In this document: piece by piece, positions 43,876 to 54,218 of the stretch
Layout: each line of letters starts with the position of its first letter
Position numbering within the stretch: position 1 is the first letter of the stretch
Origin: Aliikangiella coralliicola
Lineage (GTDB): Bacteria; Pseudomonadota; Gammaproteobacteria; Enterobacterales; Kangiellaceae
DNA: 64,000 nucleotides
Reading direction: 5' to 3'
Assembly (NCBI RefSeq): GCF_007004725.1
Contig: NZ_ML660174.1
Span: forward strand, 57,179 to 121,178
Notes under the pieces: generated by a model
What the model was told of the DNA's origin: nothing
The model's input: only the letters and a program-made list of their open reading frames with translations
Databases searched by the model: none
Position numbers and translations under genes: made by a program

Positions 43876-43903
43876 AAAAAAACCGGCGTAAAGCCGGTTT
43901 TTT
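43876..43903 (-). terminator. Terminator between the POT transporter and yfcC
   Basis: AAAACCGGC (43879-43887) pairs perfectly with GCCGGTTTT (43893-43901), loop GTAAA, flanked by A run and T run, so it works in both directions. It ends the POT gene (stop at 43916) and separates it from yfcC. Confidence 0.92.
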
Positions 43904-43915
43904 CTTCTGCATGAT

Positions 43916-45316
43916 TTACACTGCTTCTGAAGCAGTCTCAAGTTCGTCTTTAACGGTTGGAGACTGATGATAGCTTTCTGCTCCATGCATCCATTCAACA
44001 AGTCTACCAGATAGTGGCCAAAGAATAAGAGCGAAGATAACATTTGCAGCAGCAATTCCGCCGAATATTGACATTTCGCCTAGTTCTTCAGCAAATGAGC
44101 CGACAACACCTGCCAGCAGGTTTGCGAAGAAATTGATCAAGAACCATACGCCCATCATCAAACTTGCCAAACGCAGAGGGGATAATTTTGTTGTCATTGA
44201 AAGGCCGACCGGCGATATACATAACTCACCCATGGTATGGAATAAGTAAGCAGCACATAACCACCACATTGAAGCCATACCGCTAGATTGTTGTTCTACA
44301 ACAGCACCAACCATGAACAGGAAGCCAATGGCTGTTAGTAACAAACCAAAAACCATCTTTATCGGAGTTGCTGGATTTTTACTACCGAGCTTTATCCACA
44401 ATAAAGAGAAAATCGGGGCTAAAATAACAATATAAAGAGGGTTTAAAGACTGAAACCATCCTGCAGGAACTTCAAAGTTAAACGCATCTACCACACGATC
44501 AGTTTTTTCTGAAGCATAAATATTCATTAAGCCGCCAGCTTGTTCGAAAGAAGCCCAGAAAAGAACCACAAATATAAACAACATGAAAATTACGCGGAGT
44601 CGATCTTTTTCTTCTGCGGTTAGAGGTTTCTTTTGACCGCCGTCTTGTTCAAGAGAAAGTTTTGCTGATGGTTGTACACCGACAGAACCAAGGTATTTGT
44701 TTGCGAATACTAATTGGATGATGACTGAGAGTACCATTCCAACGCCAGCCGCTACATAACCATATTTCCAGCCAAAATCTGGATCTTCACCTAAGGTTGA
44801 ACATACAAGCGGAGCTAAGAAAGCACCTACGTTAATACCCATGTAGAAAATAGTGAAAGCGCCGTCGCGACGGTTATCGTGCTCTCCATATAAATCGCCG
44901 ACCATGGTCGAGATATTTGGCTTGAAGAATCCGTTACCTAATATGATTAACACTAAACCAAAGTAGAATAATGGGAGGTTTCCTGGAATAGAGGCTGCAA
45001 GTGTAAATTGCCCGGCGGCCATTAATAAACCACCAATAATGATTGATTTACGTTGGCCTATGTAGTTGTCTGCCAACCAACCACCGATAAGCGGTGTGAA
45101 ATAAACAAGTCCGGTGTACCACCCATAAAGAACAAGTGCTTCTGAGCGGTCCCAACCAAAGCCTGCATTATTGGCTTCGGTGCCGGCTATCAGCGTTAAT
45201 ACAAGAAGTGCTCTCATACCATAGTAGCTGAACCGCTCCCACATTTCGGTGGTAAAAAGAAGAAAAAGTCCCTTCGGATGACCGAGAAACTCTCCCTTTG
45301 GAATATTGATCGACAT
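43916..45316 (-). CDS. POT/PTR-family proton-coupled peptide transporter
   Basis: 466 residues, about 12-14 membrane helices. The POT motif EMWERFSYYGMRALLVL (ExxERFxYY) is at ~26-42 and the second, FYMGINVGAFLAPLVCSTLGE, at ~155-175; EWxPLGGWLAD corresponds to YFTPLIGGWLADNYIGQRKSI. It imports di- and tripeptides with protons across the inner membrane. A cytoplasmic linker (~210-230) rich in Lys/Glu separates the halves. Stands alone with its own terminator. Start ATG has GGAG-like AGGAG upstream (AATAGGAGTTTTTC). Confidence 0.94.
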   Translation of the reverse strand: MSINIPKGEFLGHPKGLFLLFTTEMWERFSYYGMRALLVLTLIAGTEANNAGFGWDRSEALVLYGWYTGLVYFTPLIGGWLADNYIGQRKSIIIGGLLMAAGQFTLAASIPGNLPLFYFGLVLIILGNGFFKPNISTMVGDLYGEHDNRRDGAFTIFYMGINVGAFLAPLVCSTLGEDPDFGWKYGYVAAGVGMVLSVIIQLVFANKYLGSVGVQPSAKLSLEQDGGQKKPLTAEEKDRLRVIFMLFIFVVLFWASFEQAGGLMNIYASEKTDRVVDAFNFEVPAGWFQSLNPLYIVILAPIFSLLWIKLGSKNPATPIKMVFGLLLTAIGFLFMVGAVVEQQSSGMASMWWLCAAYLFHTMGELCISPVGLSMTTKLSPLRLASLMMGVWFLINFFANLLAGVVGSFAEELGEMSIFGGIAAANVIFALILWPLSGRLVEWMHGAESYHQSPTVKDELETASEAV

Positions 45317-45646
45317 GAAAAACTCCTATTGAAATTGAAATGTTTTTTCTTTCGTCCGCTTTTTTATTATTGCCAAGTCTAGTGCTAGCGGTCTTTAATT
45401 TTGATTTAGTCAGCGTTTATACCCTTTTTGGACCACTCCTGACAAGTTAAGTTTTAGTGAAGAATTACCCTTTTTTATAACAACCCTATGAAAATTAAGC
45501 TGATTTAGCTTGTCATCCGAGCAGACTCGGGACATTTGGAGCTTTATTTAAATCGTTTATCTTTTGCGCAAATTGGCTAAAAAGCGCAAGACAATGATTA
45601 CTTTTGGGGTACAATAGCGCCAAAATTTGAAAACGGGATATAAAAA
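45317..45646. promoter_or_regulatory. Divergent promoter region of POT gene and acuI
   Basis: 330 bases, no gene. For acuI a promoter is plausible: AAGACA (45588-45593), 16 bases, then TACAAT (45610-45615), 32 bases before the GTG start. A small hairpin CCGAG/CTCGG lies near 45519-45532. Confidence 0.5.
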
Positions 45647-46636
45647 GTGACTTTTCTAGCTTGTCGTATCTATAAAACTGATAATGGCGTTGAGCATCGT
45701 TTAGAGCAAATCAAGCTTGATGCGCTGTGCGAAGGCGAAGTTGTGATAAAAGTTCATTATTCAGGAGTGAACTATAAAGATGCGCTTGGTGCCACAGGAC
45801 GAGGTCAAATTTTAAAGCAGTTTCCGCTGAATGGCGGAATTGATTTGGCCGGTGTGGTTGAATCATCAACTGATGAGAGATTTACCCAGGGCGATGAAGT
45901 CATTGTGAATGGATGTGGTTTGGGTGAGAGTCACGATGGTGGACTGGCAGAAATGGCGCGTGTACCAGCTGATTGGGTAATGCCACTTCCTGAAGGATTA
46001 AGTTTGCTTGAAAGTATGATTTTAGGAACTGCGGGTTTTACCGCTGCACTAGCGATTCATCGAATGTTGGAAAATCATCAAAACAAGGAGCAGGGGCCCA
46101 TCGCAGTCACAGGAGCGAGCGGTGGAGTTGGATCGGTGGCTGTTGATATATTATCCAGTCTTGGATTTGAAACTATAGCGGTAAGCGGTCGACAGGAATA
46201 TTATCCGTATTTAACGGAGCTTGGTGCAAGCCAGGTTTGTTCGCCTGATGATTTAGAGCTTGGTGGTCGCCCACTGGAAAAAAGCAGGTTTGGCGGTGCT
46301 ATTGATAATGTTGGCGGCAAACTATTGTCGCAACTTATCGCGCATACTAATTTGTGGGGAAATGTTGCCAGTATTGGTTTAGCAGACAGTCACAAACTAG
46401 ATGCAACGGTGTTTCCATTTATTTTGCGTGGTGTCAGCCTGTTGGGAGTGAGTTCAACTAATTGTCCAATGTCATTACGCAAAGCAATCTGGCAAAGATT
46501 GGGCAAAGAGCTCAAACCGAAACATCTCAATTCAATTGTGACAGAAACAGTTCCCTTAAGTCAGGTTTCGTCGGTGTTTAATGATTTGTTAGATCGAAAA
46601 AAGCATGGTCGCGTTGTGATAGATTGCAAGAGTTGA
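45647..46636 (+). CDS. acuI: Acrylyl-CoA reductase / YhdH-type quinone oxidoreductase-like enzyme
   Basis: 329 residues, zinc-free MDR-superfamily protein. GroES-like N-terminal domain (VHYSGVNYKDALGATGRG, a YhdH signature) and Rossmann domain with VTGASGGVGSVAVDIL. Known AcuI/YhdH enzymes reduce acryloyl-CoA to propionyl-CoA with NADPH, detoxifying an intermediate of DMSP or 3-hydroxypropionate metabolism. Identity of the substrate here is inferred from strong family match. Begins GTG, with CGGGAT upstream. Precedes a DUF4442 gene by 92 bases. Confidence 0.9.
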   Translation: MTFLACRIYKTDNGVEHRLEQIKLDALCEGEVVIKVHYSGVNYKDALGATGRGQILKQFPLNGGIDLAGVVESSTDERFTQGDEVIVNGCGLGESHDGGLAEMARVPADWVMPLPEGLSLLESMILGTAGFTAALAIHRMLENHQNKEQGPIAVTGASGGVGSVAVDILSSLGFETIAVSGRQEYYPYLTELGASQVCSPDDLELGGRPLEKSRFGGAIDNVGGKLLSQLIAHTNLWGNVASIGLADSHKLDATVFPFILRGVSLLGVSSTNCPMSLRKAIWQRLGKELKPKHLNSIVTETVPLSQVSSVFNDLLDRKKHGRVVIDCKS

Positions 46637-46728
46637 TTTTGTTTAGAATTCACAGGCGTCAGCTAGAAAAAAAACGTGCTAACAATGAGTTGAGTTAGCG
46701 GAGTAAAAATAAATAAAAGTCGAACAAT

Positions 46729-47217
46729 ATGAAAAATCAATTAGCGAAGATAGTTGACAAGTTGCAATCAAAACCCAAATGGTTGAGAGGTTGGTTGTTG
46801 GATTTTGCACTCGGCTCAACGATTAAATTTATTGGTACTGCAGGGCTTCATTGCGAAGAACTAACACAACAACGAGCGTGTTTTTTACTTAAAAACCGAA
46901 AAAAGGTTCGCAATCATATTGGCACAGTACACGCAGCTGCAACCAGCTTGGTGGCGGAAACGGCGAGCGGCATGGTGATAGGCATGAACATCCCGGATGA
47001 TAAAACTCCGGTACTTAAAACGATGCACATTGATTATGTTAAACGATCAACAGGCAACTTGCGTGCAGTGGCGACTATTGAGCAGGCGCAAATTGAACAG
47101 CTCCATCAGGTTGAAAAAGGCGATACGGTTATTTCGGTGGTGGTAACTGACGAAGCAGGCGTTGAACCGGTTGAGTGTCAAATGACTTGGGCCTGGGTAC
47201 CCAAGCGAAGAGGTTAG
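46729..47217 (+). CDS. DUF4442 hotdog-fold protein
   Basis: 162 residues. Hotdog-fold thioesterase-like protein: NHIGTVHAAATSLVAETASGMVIGMNIP contains the HxGTxHAAAxxxxAE motif typical of DUF4442 (YiiD-C-like), followed by KTMHIDYVKRSTGNLRAVATI. Probable acyl-CoA thioesterase; substrate unknown. Only six bases separate it from mtaB, so they form one transcription unit; no functional tie is evident. Confidence 0.88.
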   Translation: MKNQLAKIVDKLQSKPKWLRGWLLDFALGSTIKFIGTAGLHCEELTQQRACFLLKNRKKVRNHIGTVHAAATSLVAETASGMVIGMNIPDDKTPVLKTMHIDYVKRSTGNLRAVATIEQAQIEQLHQVEKGDTVISVVVTDEAGVEPVECQMTWAWVPKRRG

Positions 47218-47223
47218 TGTTTT

Positions 47224-48564
47224 ATGGAAGTATTTTTAACTGCCCTGGGTTGTCGATTAAACGAAGCTGAGCTTCAAATGTGGGCGGACGAGTTCAGTCG
47301 TGAAGGTATGTCCATTTCTCGACAACTTGATGATGTTGACTTAATGGTCATCAATACTTGTGCAGTGACCAGTGAGGCTGCACGTAAATCACGGCAAACG
47401 ATCCGTAAACTTCATCGAAAAAACCCTCAAGCTAAGCTTGTTGTTACCGGTTGTTATGCTTCGCTTGAAAAACAACAGGCTGAAGAAATTCTGGGTGTTG
47501 ACCTGATTGTTAGTAATGCCGATAAGAAAGAACTACCGTCACTTGCAAAAGAGTTGGTTGAGTCGAATTCTATGCCTTTCGCTGCCACAGAGCCCGAAGA
47601 ATCTGCTTTGTTTGTGCGCAACAAAGAAAGGGCGTTTATCAAAATTCAGGATGGCTGTCGCTATCGTTGTACTTATTGTATTGTCACCGTTGCCCGAGGA
47701 GATGAATCAAGTCGAACCATTGACGAACTTATTGATGAAATTTCGCGACTTGAAAAAGAGGGCGTTAATGAGATTGTTTTAACTGGTGTTCACGTTGGTG
47801 GTTATGGCTCGGATTTAGGTACCTCATTGTATGAACTGGTTGTTGCCATTTTAGAAAAAACACAAATTCCAAGGATCCGATTTGCTTCGGTCGAACCATG
47901 GGATTTACCTGAAAACTTTTTTGAGTTATTCAGAAACGAACGGTTAATGCCGCATATGCATTTGCCGATTCAAAGCGGCAGTAATCGTATTCTGCGAAAA
48001 ATGTCACGGCGTTGTAAATCTGAGACTTTTTTGAAGCTAGTTGAAAAAGCGCGCGAAGTGATCCCTGAATTTAACGTGACCACAGACATCATCGTCGGTT
48101 TTCCGGGAGAAACACAAGAAGATTTTGAGCTGTCGCAACAGATTATCGGGCAAGCAAACTTTGGCCATGTCCATATCTTTTCTTATTCTGATCGTGAAGG
48201 GACTAAAGCCGCTAGACTGCCAGAAAAAATTGATAATGAAACCAAGAAAAAACGCAGTCAACAACTGCATAAATTGGCGGCAAATGCTAAACAGCAAAAT
48301 ATGATGTCAATGATTGGCCAACGGCAAAATATTTTGTGGGAAGGCAAAGCAAGTAGAACCGAAGAAGGGCGTTTTCGATTTTTTGGACACACTGAGAATT
48401 ACCACAAAATTTTTCTGGATATCGATCAGCATATTGATATTGCTAATCAAGTGATACCTTGTGAAGTTGTCGATTACGACGCACAAACACAAACTCTGGT
48501 CGCTAAAGCAATGTCGGAACTTGAGTCTCAAAATCAAAACAAACTGATTGTTAAGCAGCTTTAA
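47224..48564 (+). CDS. mtaB: tRNA t6A37 methylthiotransferase MtaB
   Basis: 446 residues. Radical-SAM methylthiotransferase that converts t6A37 to ms2t6A37 in ANN-decoding tRNAs. N-terminal UPF0004 domain with cluster cysteines (TALGCRLNEAE, NTCAVT, VVTGCYA), the radical SAM motif CRYRCTYCIV (CxxxCxxC) at ~144-153 and a C-terminal TRAM-like region. VTVARGDESSRTID is diagnostic of MtaB versus MiaB/RimO. Found widely, but in gammaproteobacteria less common than MiaB, so it may have come by transfer long ago. Convergent with barA. Confidence 0.93.
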   Translation: MEVFLTALGCRLNEAELQMWADEFSREGMSISRQLDDVDLMVINTCAVTSEAARKSRQTIRKLHRKNPQAKLVVTGCYASLEKQQAEEILGVDLIVSNADKKELPSLAKELVESNSMPFAATEPEESALFVRNKERAFIKIQDGCRYRCTYCIVTVARGDESSRTIDELIDEISRLEKEGVNEIVLTGVHVGGYGSDLGTSLYELVVAILEKTQIPRIRFASVEPWDLPENFFELFRNERLMPHMHLPIQSGSNRILRKMSRRCKSETFLKLVEKAREVIPEFNVTTDIIVGFPGETQEDFELSQQIIGQANFGHVHIFSYSDREGTKAARLPEKIDNETKKKRSQQLHKLAANAKQQNMMSMIGQRQNILWEGKASRTEEGRFRFFGHTENYHKIFLDIDQHIDIANQVIPCEVVDYDAQTQTLVAKAMSELESQNQNKLIVKQL

Positions 48565-48591
48565 TTTAAATATGAGCAATTAAAGCTATTT

Positions 48592-48619
48592 TATATTTAA
48601 TTGGTATCAATTAAATATA
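48592..48619. repeat. AT-rich perfect hairpin between convergent mtaB and barA
   Basis: Twelve-base arms (48592-48603 and 48608-48619) pair perfectly around GTAT. The structure covers the barA stop codon (48611-48613) and lies 28 bases after the mtaB stop. The stem is nearly all A-T; it may work as a weak bidirectional terminator or 3' end protector. Confidence 0.6.
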
Positions 48620-51433
48620 TTCCTTAGCCGCTTTTTCTACCGCATCGATGGCCTGCATAAAGTTAGTATGGATAACAGGAGAGTTATCATTAAGGCCATC
48701 TTGCTTCAGATGAGTCTCGTAATCGTAAGCGAGTTTTTTAAGTTGAGGGACACCACAATAAGCTGTCGCTCCATGAAGCTTATGAACTTGCTGGGTAAGC
48801 TGTTCCAGGTTTTTGTCCTGGTACGCACCGGAGATTTGTTGTTTGGCATCTTTAAAACTGGCAACTAGCATCGATAACATATCTTTTGCTAAATTCGTTT
48901 TTTGATTGGCTGCTTTTAAACTGAGTTTCCAATCAATGATTTTGTCAGCGGCATTTTCTTGTGGTTTTGAGCCATCTTGTGATGAATTATCCTTTTGTGG
49001 TTCTGTGTGTTCATGCTCTTCTGAAAATACCAGTTTTTTTCGAGTCCATTTCTGAATAGTTTCTTCTAGTTGAACCTGGCTAATGGGTTTCGTTAAATAG
49101 TCATCCATACCTTCTTTTAAAAGCTTCTCTTTTTCGCCCTTCATCGCGTGGGCTGTTAGCGCGATTATCGGCGTTCTCGCTCGCCTGTTTTTCATTTTTC
49201 GAATATGGCGTGTTGCTTGAATTCCATCCATTTCAGGCATTTGAATGTCCATAAAAATTAAGTCAAACTCTTGTTTTTCACACGCTTGTACCGCTTGCTT
49301 TCCGTTTTCAGCGAGTGAAGTATCAACATTATATTCAGATAATAGTTCAGCAATTAGCTTTAGATTGGCTTCGTTGTCATCGACACATAAAATTTTCGAA
49401 CTACCACCTTCAAGCTGCTCAGGTTTACTAACGGTTTTAACTTCTTTGATGATAGTTTCTTTTCCAATTTCGAACCAGCCGAACAATGCGTTATAAAAGT
49501 TTTTGCGAATAATTGGTTTGCTCAAGTGCTTCTTAATACCTAACTCTGTAAATTGGTTGATAACACTTTCATCGTTGGTGTTGAGTAAAACCGCGATAGG
49601 GCAATTGAGCTCGCCGGCGAGTTCTTTTAACTGGGAAAAAGCATCTTGATACTCGTAACTCTGGTAACCGCCAACCAGCATCAGATGGACATTTTTCTTT
49701 TGCTGTTTGTTAAGTTCTGCTAGTTTAACCAATGAATTTAAATCATCGGTTGTTTCAACTTTGGTATTCCAGCGGGTCAGTAAGTGTTGGGTGGCTAGTT
49801 GAGAAACCCGGCTATAATCATGGAGCAATATTCGTCGCCCAGGAAAACCAAAGTCGGCTTGTTTACTATCATCGGGATCTTTATCAAGTTCGATGGTAAA
49901 CCAGAAGGTCGAGCCCACATTTTCTTCACTCTCAAGACCAATTTTACCATTCATCGACTCGACCAGTTTTTTGGAAATAACTAATCCCAGCCCCGTACCA
50001 CCAAATCGCCGTGTCGTTGAAGTGTCTGCCTGGGTAAATGCCTGGAACAGCACTTTTTGTTGTTCTTTTGATAAGCCGACACCAGTATCTGTGACTTTAA
50101 TTTTGAGTCGAACCGATTGAGGGGTTTCATCATCAAGCATTACCCGGATTTGGATGTTACCCTGCTGAGTAAACTTAATCGCGTTGTTAGTAAGGTTAGT
50201 CAATATTTGTGAAATTCTGACGGAGTCTCCCAACAAATACTCGGGAACATCCTGATAGACAATTCCGAGCAATTCGATATTTTTTCCTTGTGCCGCCGGG
50301 CCCAATAAATTAAGCACTTCGTCAACGCAATCATTAATGTTAAGTGAGCGCTTCTCCAAATCCATTTTTCCTGCTTCAATTTTCGAGAAGTCGAGAATAT
50401 CGTCGATAATAGATAATAAACCGGTGGCAGACTTTTTGATGGTATTTAAATGATCGGCCTGTTTGGAGGTTAGTTGAGTGCGCAATAGCAAGTTGGTAAA
50501 ACCGATAACGCCGTTCATTGGCGTTCGGATCTCGTGACTCATATTCGCCAGAAATTCTGACTTAACTCGGCTGGCTTCTATGGCTTGTTTACGGGCCATG
50601 TCCAGTTCGACGTTTTGTAATTCTAATGCTTCGTTGGTTTCGTGAAGATCCGCGGTGGCTTGTTCGACAGCTGCCTGCATTTCTTCACTGGCTTCGTAAA
50701 TGGATTGACTCATATCGTTAAACCCATCAACTAGCGTTTTAAGTTCTCCGGTAGCTTGGGATTTGATTGATACTTTGAGTTGTCCTTCCTTAATTCTCTT
50801 AACTGCAGATGCGAGTTGAATAATTGGGATCGTAATTGAGCGGGCCATTCCCTGGGCGAGCACGCCGCCCAATCCTAAACCGATAATCAAAATAACCAAC
50901 GCGGTGGCAACAGTTTGGTATTGGCGTAACTTGGCATTTTTCATCGTGAGATACACAGAAACATAACCAAGGGTTGGTAGTTCGGGGGCCGATTGATTAA
51001 ATTGAAAGTTATTGTCGAGCATTGGCCGAGTGACGATGGGGGTTCTAACGACAATCCCTTCACCGACAATCTCTGTAAATGTTTGTCTCGGTAAACTTTG
51101 CGAGTTTATTGCCAGTTTTTGAATGAGCCCGGCGGTTCCTGATTTGGCGTAAAGCAGATTATTCTTATCGAAAATTGCGACAGCAAGAATATCGTCATCG
51201 CCGTCTCGCGCATTTGAAACCAGTCTTTCAAGTGCTTGAGTGTTCGCAGAGATAACGGAATATTCTGCGGTTTGTGCTAGATAATTAACAATGGTTTGAC
51301 CGCGCTCTTTGAGTGAGACATCAAGATCATGCATTCTGGTGGCAATAAAATAGGCGCCCATCACCAGCGCGACTAATCCTGTTGGGATGAGTGCGAGCAG
51401 GATAACTCTTGCTTTTATACCCCATTCATTCAT
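48611..51433 (-). CDS. barA: BarA/GacS-type tripartite hybrid sensor histidine kinase
   Basis: 940 residues. Order: membrane helix (~9-30), periplasmic sensor domain, second helix (~172-195), HAMP, coiled coil, HisKA with the phospho-His in [19 protein letters not shown] (~300), HATPase with NNAIKF and [14 protein letters not shown], a degenerate receiver (~540-660), a true receiver [14 protein letters not shown]...[14 protein letters not shown] (Asp ~727), and an HPt domain with [12 protein letters not shown] (His ~886). In known systems it phosphorylates UvrY/GacA to control CsrA via small RNAs. Start 51433 overlaps the previous gene by eight bases (ATGAATGA) with GAAGG upstream; ATG 51457 is less likely. 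The first receiver lacks the phospho-acceptor Asp. Confidence 0.9.
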   Translation of the reverse strand: MNEWGIKARVILLALIPTGLVALVMGAYFIATRMHDLDVSLKERGQTIVNYLAQTAEYSVISANTQALERLVSNARDGDDDILAVAIFDKNNLLYAKSGTAGLIQKLAINSQSLPRQTFTEIVGEGIVVRTPIVTRPMLDNNFQFNQSAPELPTLGYVSVYLTMKNAKLRQYQTVATALVILIIGLGLGGVLAQGMARSITIPIIQLASAVKRIKEGQLKVSIKSQATGELKTLVDGFNDMSQSIYEASEEMQAAVEQATADLHETNEALELQNVELDMARKQAIEASRVKSEFLANMSHEIRTPMNGVIGFTNLLLRTQLTSKQADHLNTIKKSATGLLSIIDDILDFSKIEAGKMDLEKRSLNINDCVDEVLNLLGPAAQGKNIELLGIVYQDVPEYLLGDSVRISQILTNLTNNAIKFTQQGNIQIRVMLDDETPQSVRLKIKVTDTGVGLSKEQQKVLFQAFTQADTSTTRRFGGTGLGLVISKKLVESMNGKIGLESEENVGSTFWFTIELDKDPDDSKQADFGFPGRRILLHDYSRVSQLATQHLLTRWNTKVETTDDLNSLVKLAELNKQQKKNVHLMLVGGYQSYEYQDAFSQLKELAGELNCPIAVLLNTNDESVINQFTELGIKKHLSKPIIRKNFYNALFGWFEIGKETIIKEVKTVSKPEQLEGGSSKILCVDDNEANLKLIAELLSEYNVDTSLAENGKQAVQACEKQEFDLIFMDIQMPEMDGIQATRHIRKMKNRRARTPIIALTAHAMKGEKEKLLKEGMDDYLTKPISQVQLEETIQKWTRKKLVFSEEHEHTEPQKDNSSQDGSKPQENAADKIIDWKLSLKAANQKTNLAKDMLSMLVASFKDAKQQISGAYQDKNLEQLTQQVHKLHGATAYCGVPQLKKLAYDYETHLKQDGLNDNSPVIHTNFMQAIDAVEKAAKEYI

Positions 51434-52574
51434 TACCGTGCCTTCTATTTTGTTCATTTTCCATTCGAGTCACTTGTTTACTTAACTCGTTGGAACTCAG
51501 ATTTCCCAATTGCATATTTTGCGCAATCTGATCGTTTATGATGACACTGAAACTGTTGGCGAATCTTGGTTTTGTTTGGCTATCGCTCTGATTTTTGTCT
51601 CGATTATTTTTGCCGCTATTACTTTTAGTTTTGCCCTCAGGCTTATTGTTTTGATTAATTTTTGCCTCACATATCTTTTTTAGTTCTCCGGTGGTCTCAA
51701 TTGCCAGCGTATTGGGAGATGTATAAATACTTGCTAATGTTCCAATTTTAGCATGTTCTATTCGATTGCCGATAAGATTTACTTTTTGATAGTAAGCGGC
51801 TAGTACAACCCCCGTTAATTTTGAATTTTGGAAAAGCTGGGCGTTATTAAGAATTAGCAGAAAATCAGTTGGTTTAGTGACATTATTCAAAAACTTTTCC
51901 GGGGTGTCGGCGGGTTTGAGTATTTGATAGTTGAGTGATAGTTGATTTTCTGAAGCGAGCTTTTGAAATTCGCGCAAATAAAATTTATCTGCCTGGCCCA
52001 GGAGAATATTTACCTGGTTGAGTTCTGGATTTAGCGCTTTTGCAAGAAACATTTGCCGGGTAAATGGCTGTTCTTCATAAATTCCACTCAATGGAATACC
52101 AAGTTTTTGATAGATTCGGTAAAGATTATCCAGTTTATATCGAGGGACATAAAGACTAAAGATATATACCGGGTGCCTGACACTGAGCACTTTCTGAGTC
52201 GCAACGGCACCGATGGTTACTGCGCAGCTTGCAGGTTGTGTCAAATGAGCTTCAATTTTTTTCCTGGATTTTGAGCTAGTATCGATTAGCTCATAGTTGT
52301 AATCAGGCATTTTCAACAGAAGTTGAGCTTGCAAAGATTGTGAGAATTGATTTTGAACTTCGCTCATATTATCGTGAAAAATCAATAGGTTATATTGATT
52401 TTTCTCTGAGATACCAGTGCTTTTGTCCGAATCAGACAGGACATTATTTGAGAAAGCACTAAAAAAGAGAATAAGACTTGAATGCCAAATTGTTCGTGTT
52501 ATTGAAAGAAGATACTTGAAAACAGTTGTCTGATTTTCAGGTAGTCCCATTTTTTTGTATTGTTCTCGACGCAT
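51426..52574 (-). CDS. ABC-type periplasmic binding-like protein next to barA
   Basis: 382 residues. After an N-terminal hydrophobic signal ([15 protein letters not shown]) comes a type 1 periplasmic-binding-like fold of the ABC_sub_bind (YtlA/TrpX) type: [73 protein letters not shown] and [14 protein letters not shown]. Residues ~300-330 are Lys/Asn/Ser-rich linker. No ABC permease or ATPase is nearby and it overlaps barA by eight bases, so it may be a ligand-binding partner of the kinase rather than a transport component. This is inference from gene order. Seems conserved with BarA-like genes in related marine bacteria, from memory. Confidence 0.78.
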   Translation of the reverse strand: MRREQYKKMGLPENQTTVFKYLLSITRTIWHSSLILFFSAFSNNVLSDSDKSTGISEKNQYNLLIFHDNMSEVQNQFSQSLQAQLLLKMPDYNYELIDTSSKSRKKIEAHLTQPASCAVTIGAVATQKVLSVRHPVYIFSLYVPRYKLDNLYRIYQKLGIPLSGIYEEQPFTRQMFLAKALNPELNQVNILLGQADKFYLREFQKLASENQLSLNYQILKPADTPEKFLNNVTKPTDFLLILNNAQLFQNSKLTGVVLAAYYQKVNLIGNRIEHAKIGTLASIYTSPNTLAIETTGELKKICEAKINQNNKPEGKTKSNSGKNNRDKNQSDSQTKPRFANSFSVIINDQIAQNMQLGNLSSNELSKQVTRMENEQNRRHGNE

Positions 52575-52662
52575 TTTTAGCTATTTTTAAGGTTTGAGGC
52601 GAGTATTATTCCATTTGCACTGACTATACCCACCTGAATTGTTAAAGCAACGGATAAATTTG

Positions 52663-52691
52663 TTAATAGTTCACTTTCGTAAGTATATAAT
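52663..52691 (+). promoter_or_regulatory. Putative sigma70 promoter of rlmD
   Basis: TTAATA (52663-52668), 17-base spacer, TATAAT (52686-52691, perfect -10), 107 bases before the rlmD start. The -35 element matches 4 of 6. Confidence 0.6.
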
Positions 52692-52798
52692 GCACCATCG
52701 ATTTAGCCCGAATCCCGTTGATAACTAAGAAAATGGGGGCCGGGTTAGTAAGTTGTTGCCATTGTAGGTGACCTGAAATTCACTGCGGAAGTTGTTAG

Positions 52799-54139
52799 AT
52801 GTCCAGAAAATACCGGAAAAAGAAATCATTACCTACTGAACCCGTCGTCATTGATATTGATAGTCTTTCCCATGAAGGCAGAGGGGTTGGCAGAATTGAC
52901 GGAAAGACTGTTTTTGTCGATGGCGCGCTAGCTGGTGAACGGGTTGAAATGCTCTATACTTACCAGCGAGGAAAATTCGATGAAGGTCGAATTCATCGAG
53001 TTATTACCTCTGGAGATGACAGAGTAGAGCCGCCTTGTAAGCATTTTGAGGTTTGTGGTGGCTGTAGCATGCAGCATATGTCCAGTGAAGCACAGATCAG
53101 TCATAAACAGTCTATTTTACAGGAACAACTGGCGCATTTTGCACAAACTCAGCCTGAAGAGTGGCTGCCACCGCTGCAAGCTGATTTATTAGGCTATCGA
53201 CGAAAAGCTCGGTTGGGTGTTCGTTACGTCATGAAAAAAGAGCGAACACTGATAGGTTTTCGTGAAAAATACTCTAACTTTCTTGCAGATATAGATTCTT
53301 GTCCTGTGCTGGTAAAGCAAGTATCAGATTTGTTGGTTACTGCCAGTCAGTTGATCGATACACTTGATGGTCGTCAATTTATACCGCAAATAGAAGTATC
53401 TTGTGGCGATGATAAAGTGGCATTAATCATTCGTCATCTTAAACCGATGAGCGATTCGGATCGTGCCAAATGGTTTTCATTTGCCCAAGAAAATAATTTG
53501 ATTGTTTATTTGCAACCCAAAGGGCCGGACACAATTACTCGTCTTTGGCCGATTGATGATGAGGCGGCGCAACTCAGTTATCGGTTACCGGAATTTGGTG
53601 TTGAGTTGCTTCAAAAACCCTTAGATTTCGCCCAGGTTAATGCCAGCATTAATCGTAAAATGGTCCCTTTTGCAATAGAGTTGTTAGACGTTCAGCCAGA
53701 GGATCAGGTGTTAGATTTATTTTGTGGACTTGGGAACTTTACCATTCCTTTAGCCACGAAAGCGAAGTTAGTCGTTGGCGTAGAAGGTGTACAGGCGATG
53801 GTTGAAAGAGGCGCAGAAAATGCGCGTTTTAACCAGTTGGATAATGTTGAATTTTACCAGGCCGACCTGACTTCTGATTTGTCTGATAAAGAATGGAATC
53901 AGCGCCAATACAACAAAATATTAATTGACCCGGCGCGCAGTGGCGCATTAGAAGTTATTAATAATATTGTTCGATTTAATGCGGAGAAAATTGTTTATGT
54001 ATCTTGTAATCCCGCAACATTGGCCAGAGATACCGGAGAGTTGGTGAAGTCTGGATATCGTTTATGTAAAGCCGGCGTTATGGATATGTTCCCACATACA
54101 ACGCATGTTGAATCAATCGCGTTATTTGAAAAAGTTTAG
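52799..54139 (+). CDS. rlmD: 23S rRNA (uracil-1939-C5)-methyltransferase RlmD
   Basis: 446 residues. TRAM domain at the N terminus (IDIDSLSHEGRGVGRIDGKTVFVDGALAGERV), a 4Fe-4S motif CKHFEVCGGCSMQH (~80-93) with a later Cys in IDSCPVL, SAM-binding DLFCGLGNFTIPLA (~303-316) and the catalytic Cys in VSCNPATLARD (~401-411). It methylates U1939 of 23S rRNA. Length 446 vs 433 in E. coli. Followed 79 bases later by relA, the same order as in E. coli (rlmD-relA-mazG-pyrG-eno). Confidence 0.96.
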   Translation: MSRKYRKKKSLPTEPVVIDIDSLSHEGRGVGRIDGKTVFVDGALAGERVEMLYTYQRGKFDEGRIHRVITSGDDRVEPPCKHFEVCGGCSMQHMSSEAQISHKQSILQEQLAHFAQTQPEEWLPPLQADLLGYRRKARLGVRYVMKKERTLIGFREKYSNFLADIDSCPVLVKQVSDLLVTASQLIDTLDGRQFIPQIEVSCGDDKVALIIRHLKPMSDSDRAKWFSFAQENNLIVYLQPKGPDTITRLWPIDDEAAQLSYRLPEFGVELLQKPLDFAQVNASINRKMVPFAIELLDVQPEDQVLDLFCGLGNFTIPLATKAKLVVGVEGVQAMVERGAENARFNQLDNVEFYQADLTSDLSDKEWNQRQYNKILIDPARSGALEVINNIVRFNAEKIVYVSCNPATLARDTGELVKSGYRLCKAGVMDMFPHTTHVESIALFEKV

Positions 54140-54218
54140 TTAAAAAAGAAAAAATATATATTAAATAAAAAATATCAACAGACTAATGTTGTAAATTAAG
54201 ACTGGCAGCGGAAAGCAA

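Noticed and set aside
52705..52760. Possible structured leader before rlmD (GCCCG...CGGGT)
   Set aside because: Pairing is patchy and no known RNA family pattern fits.
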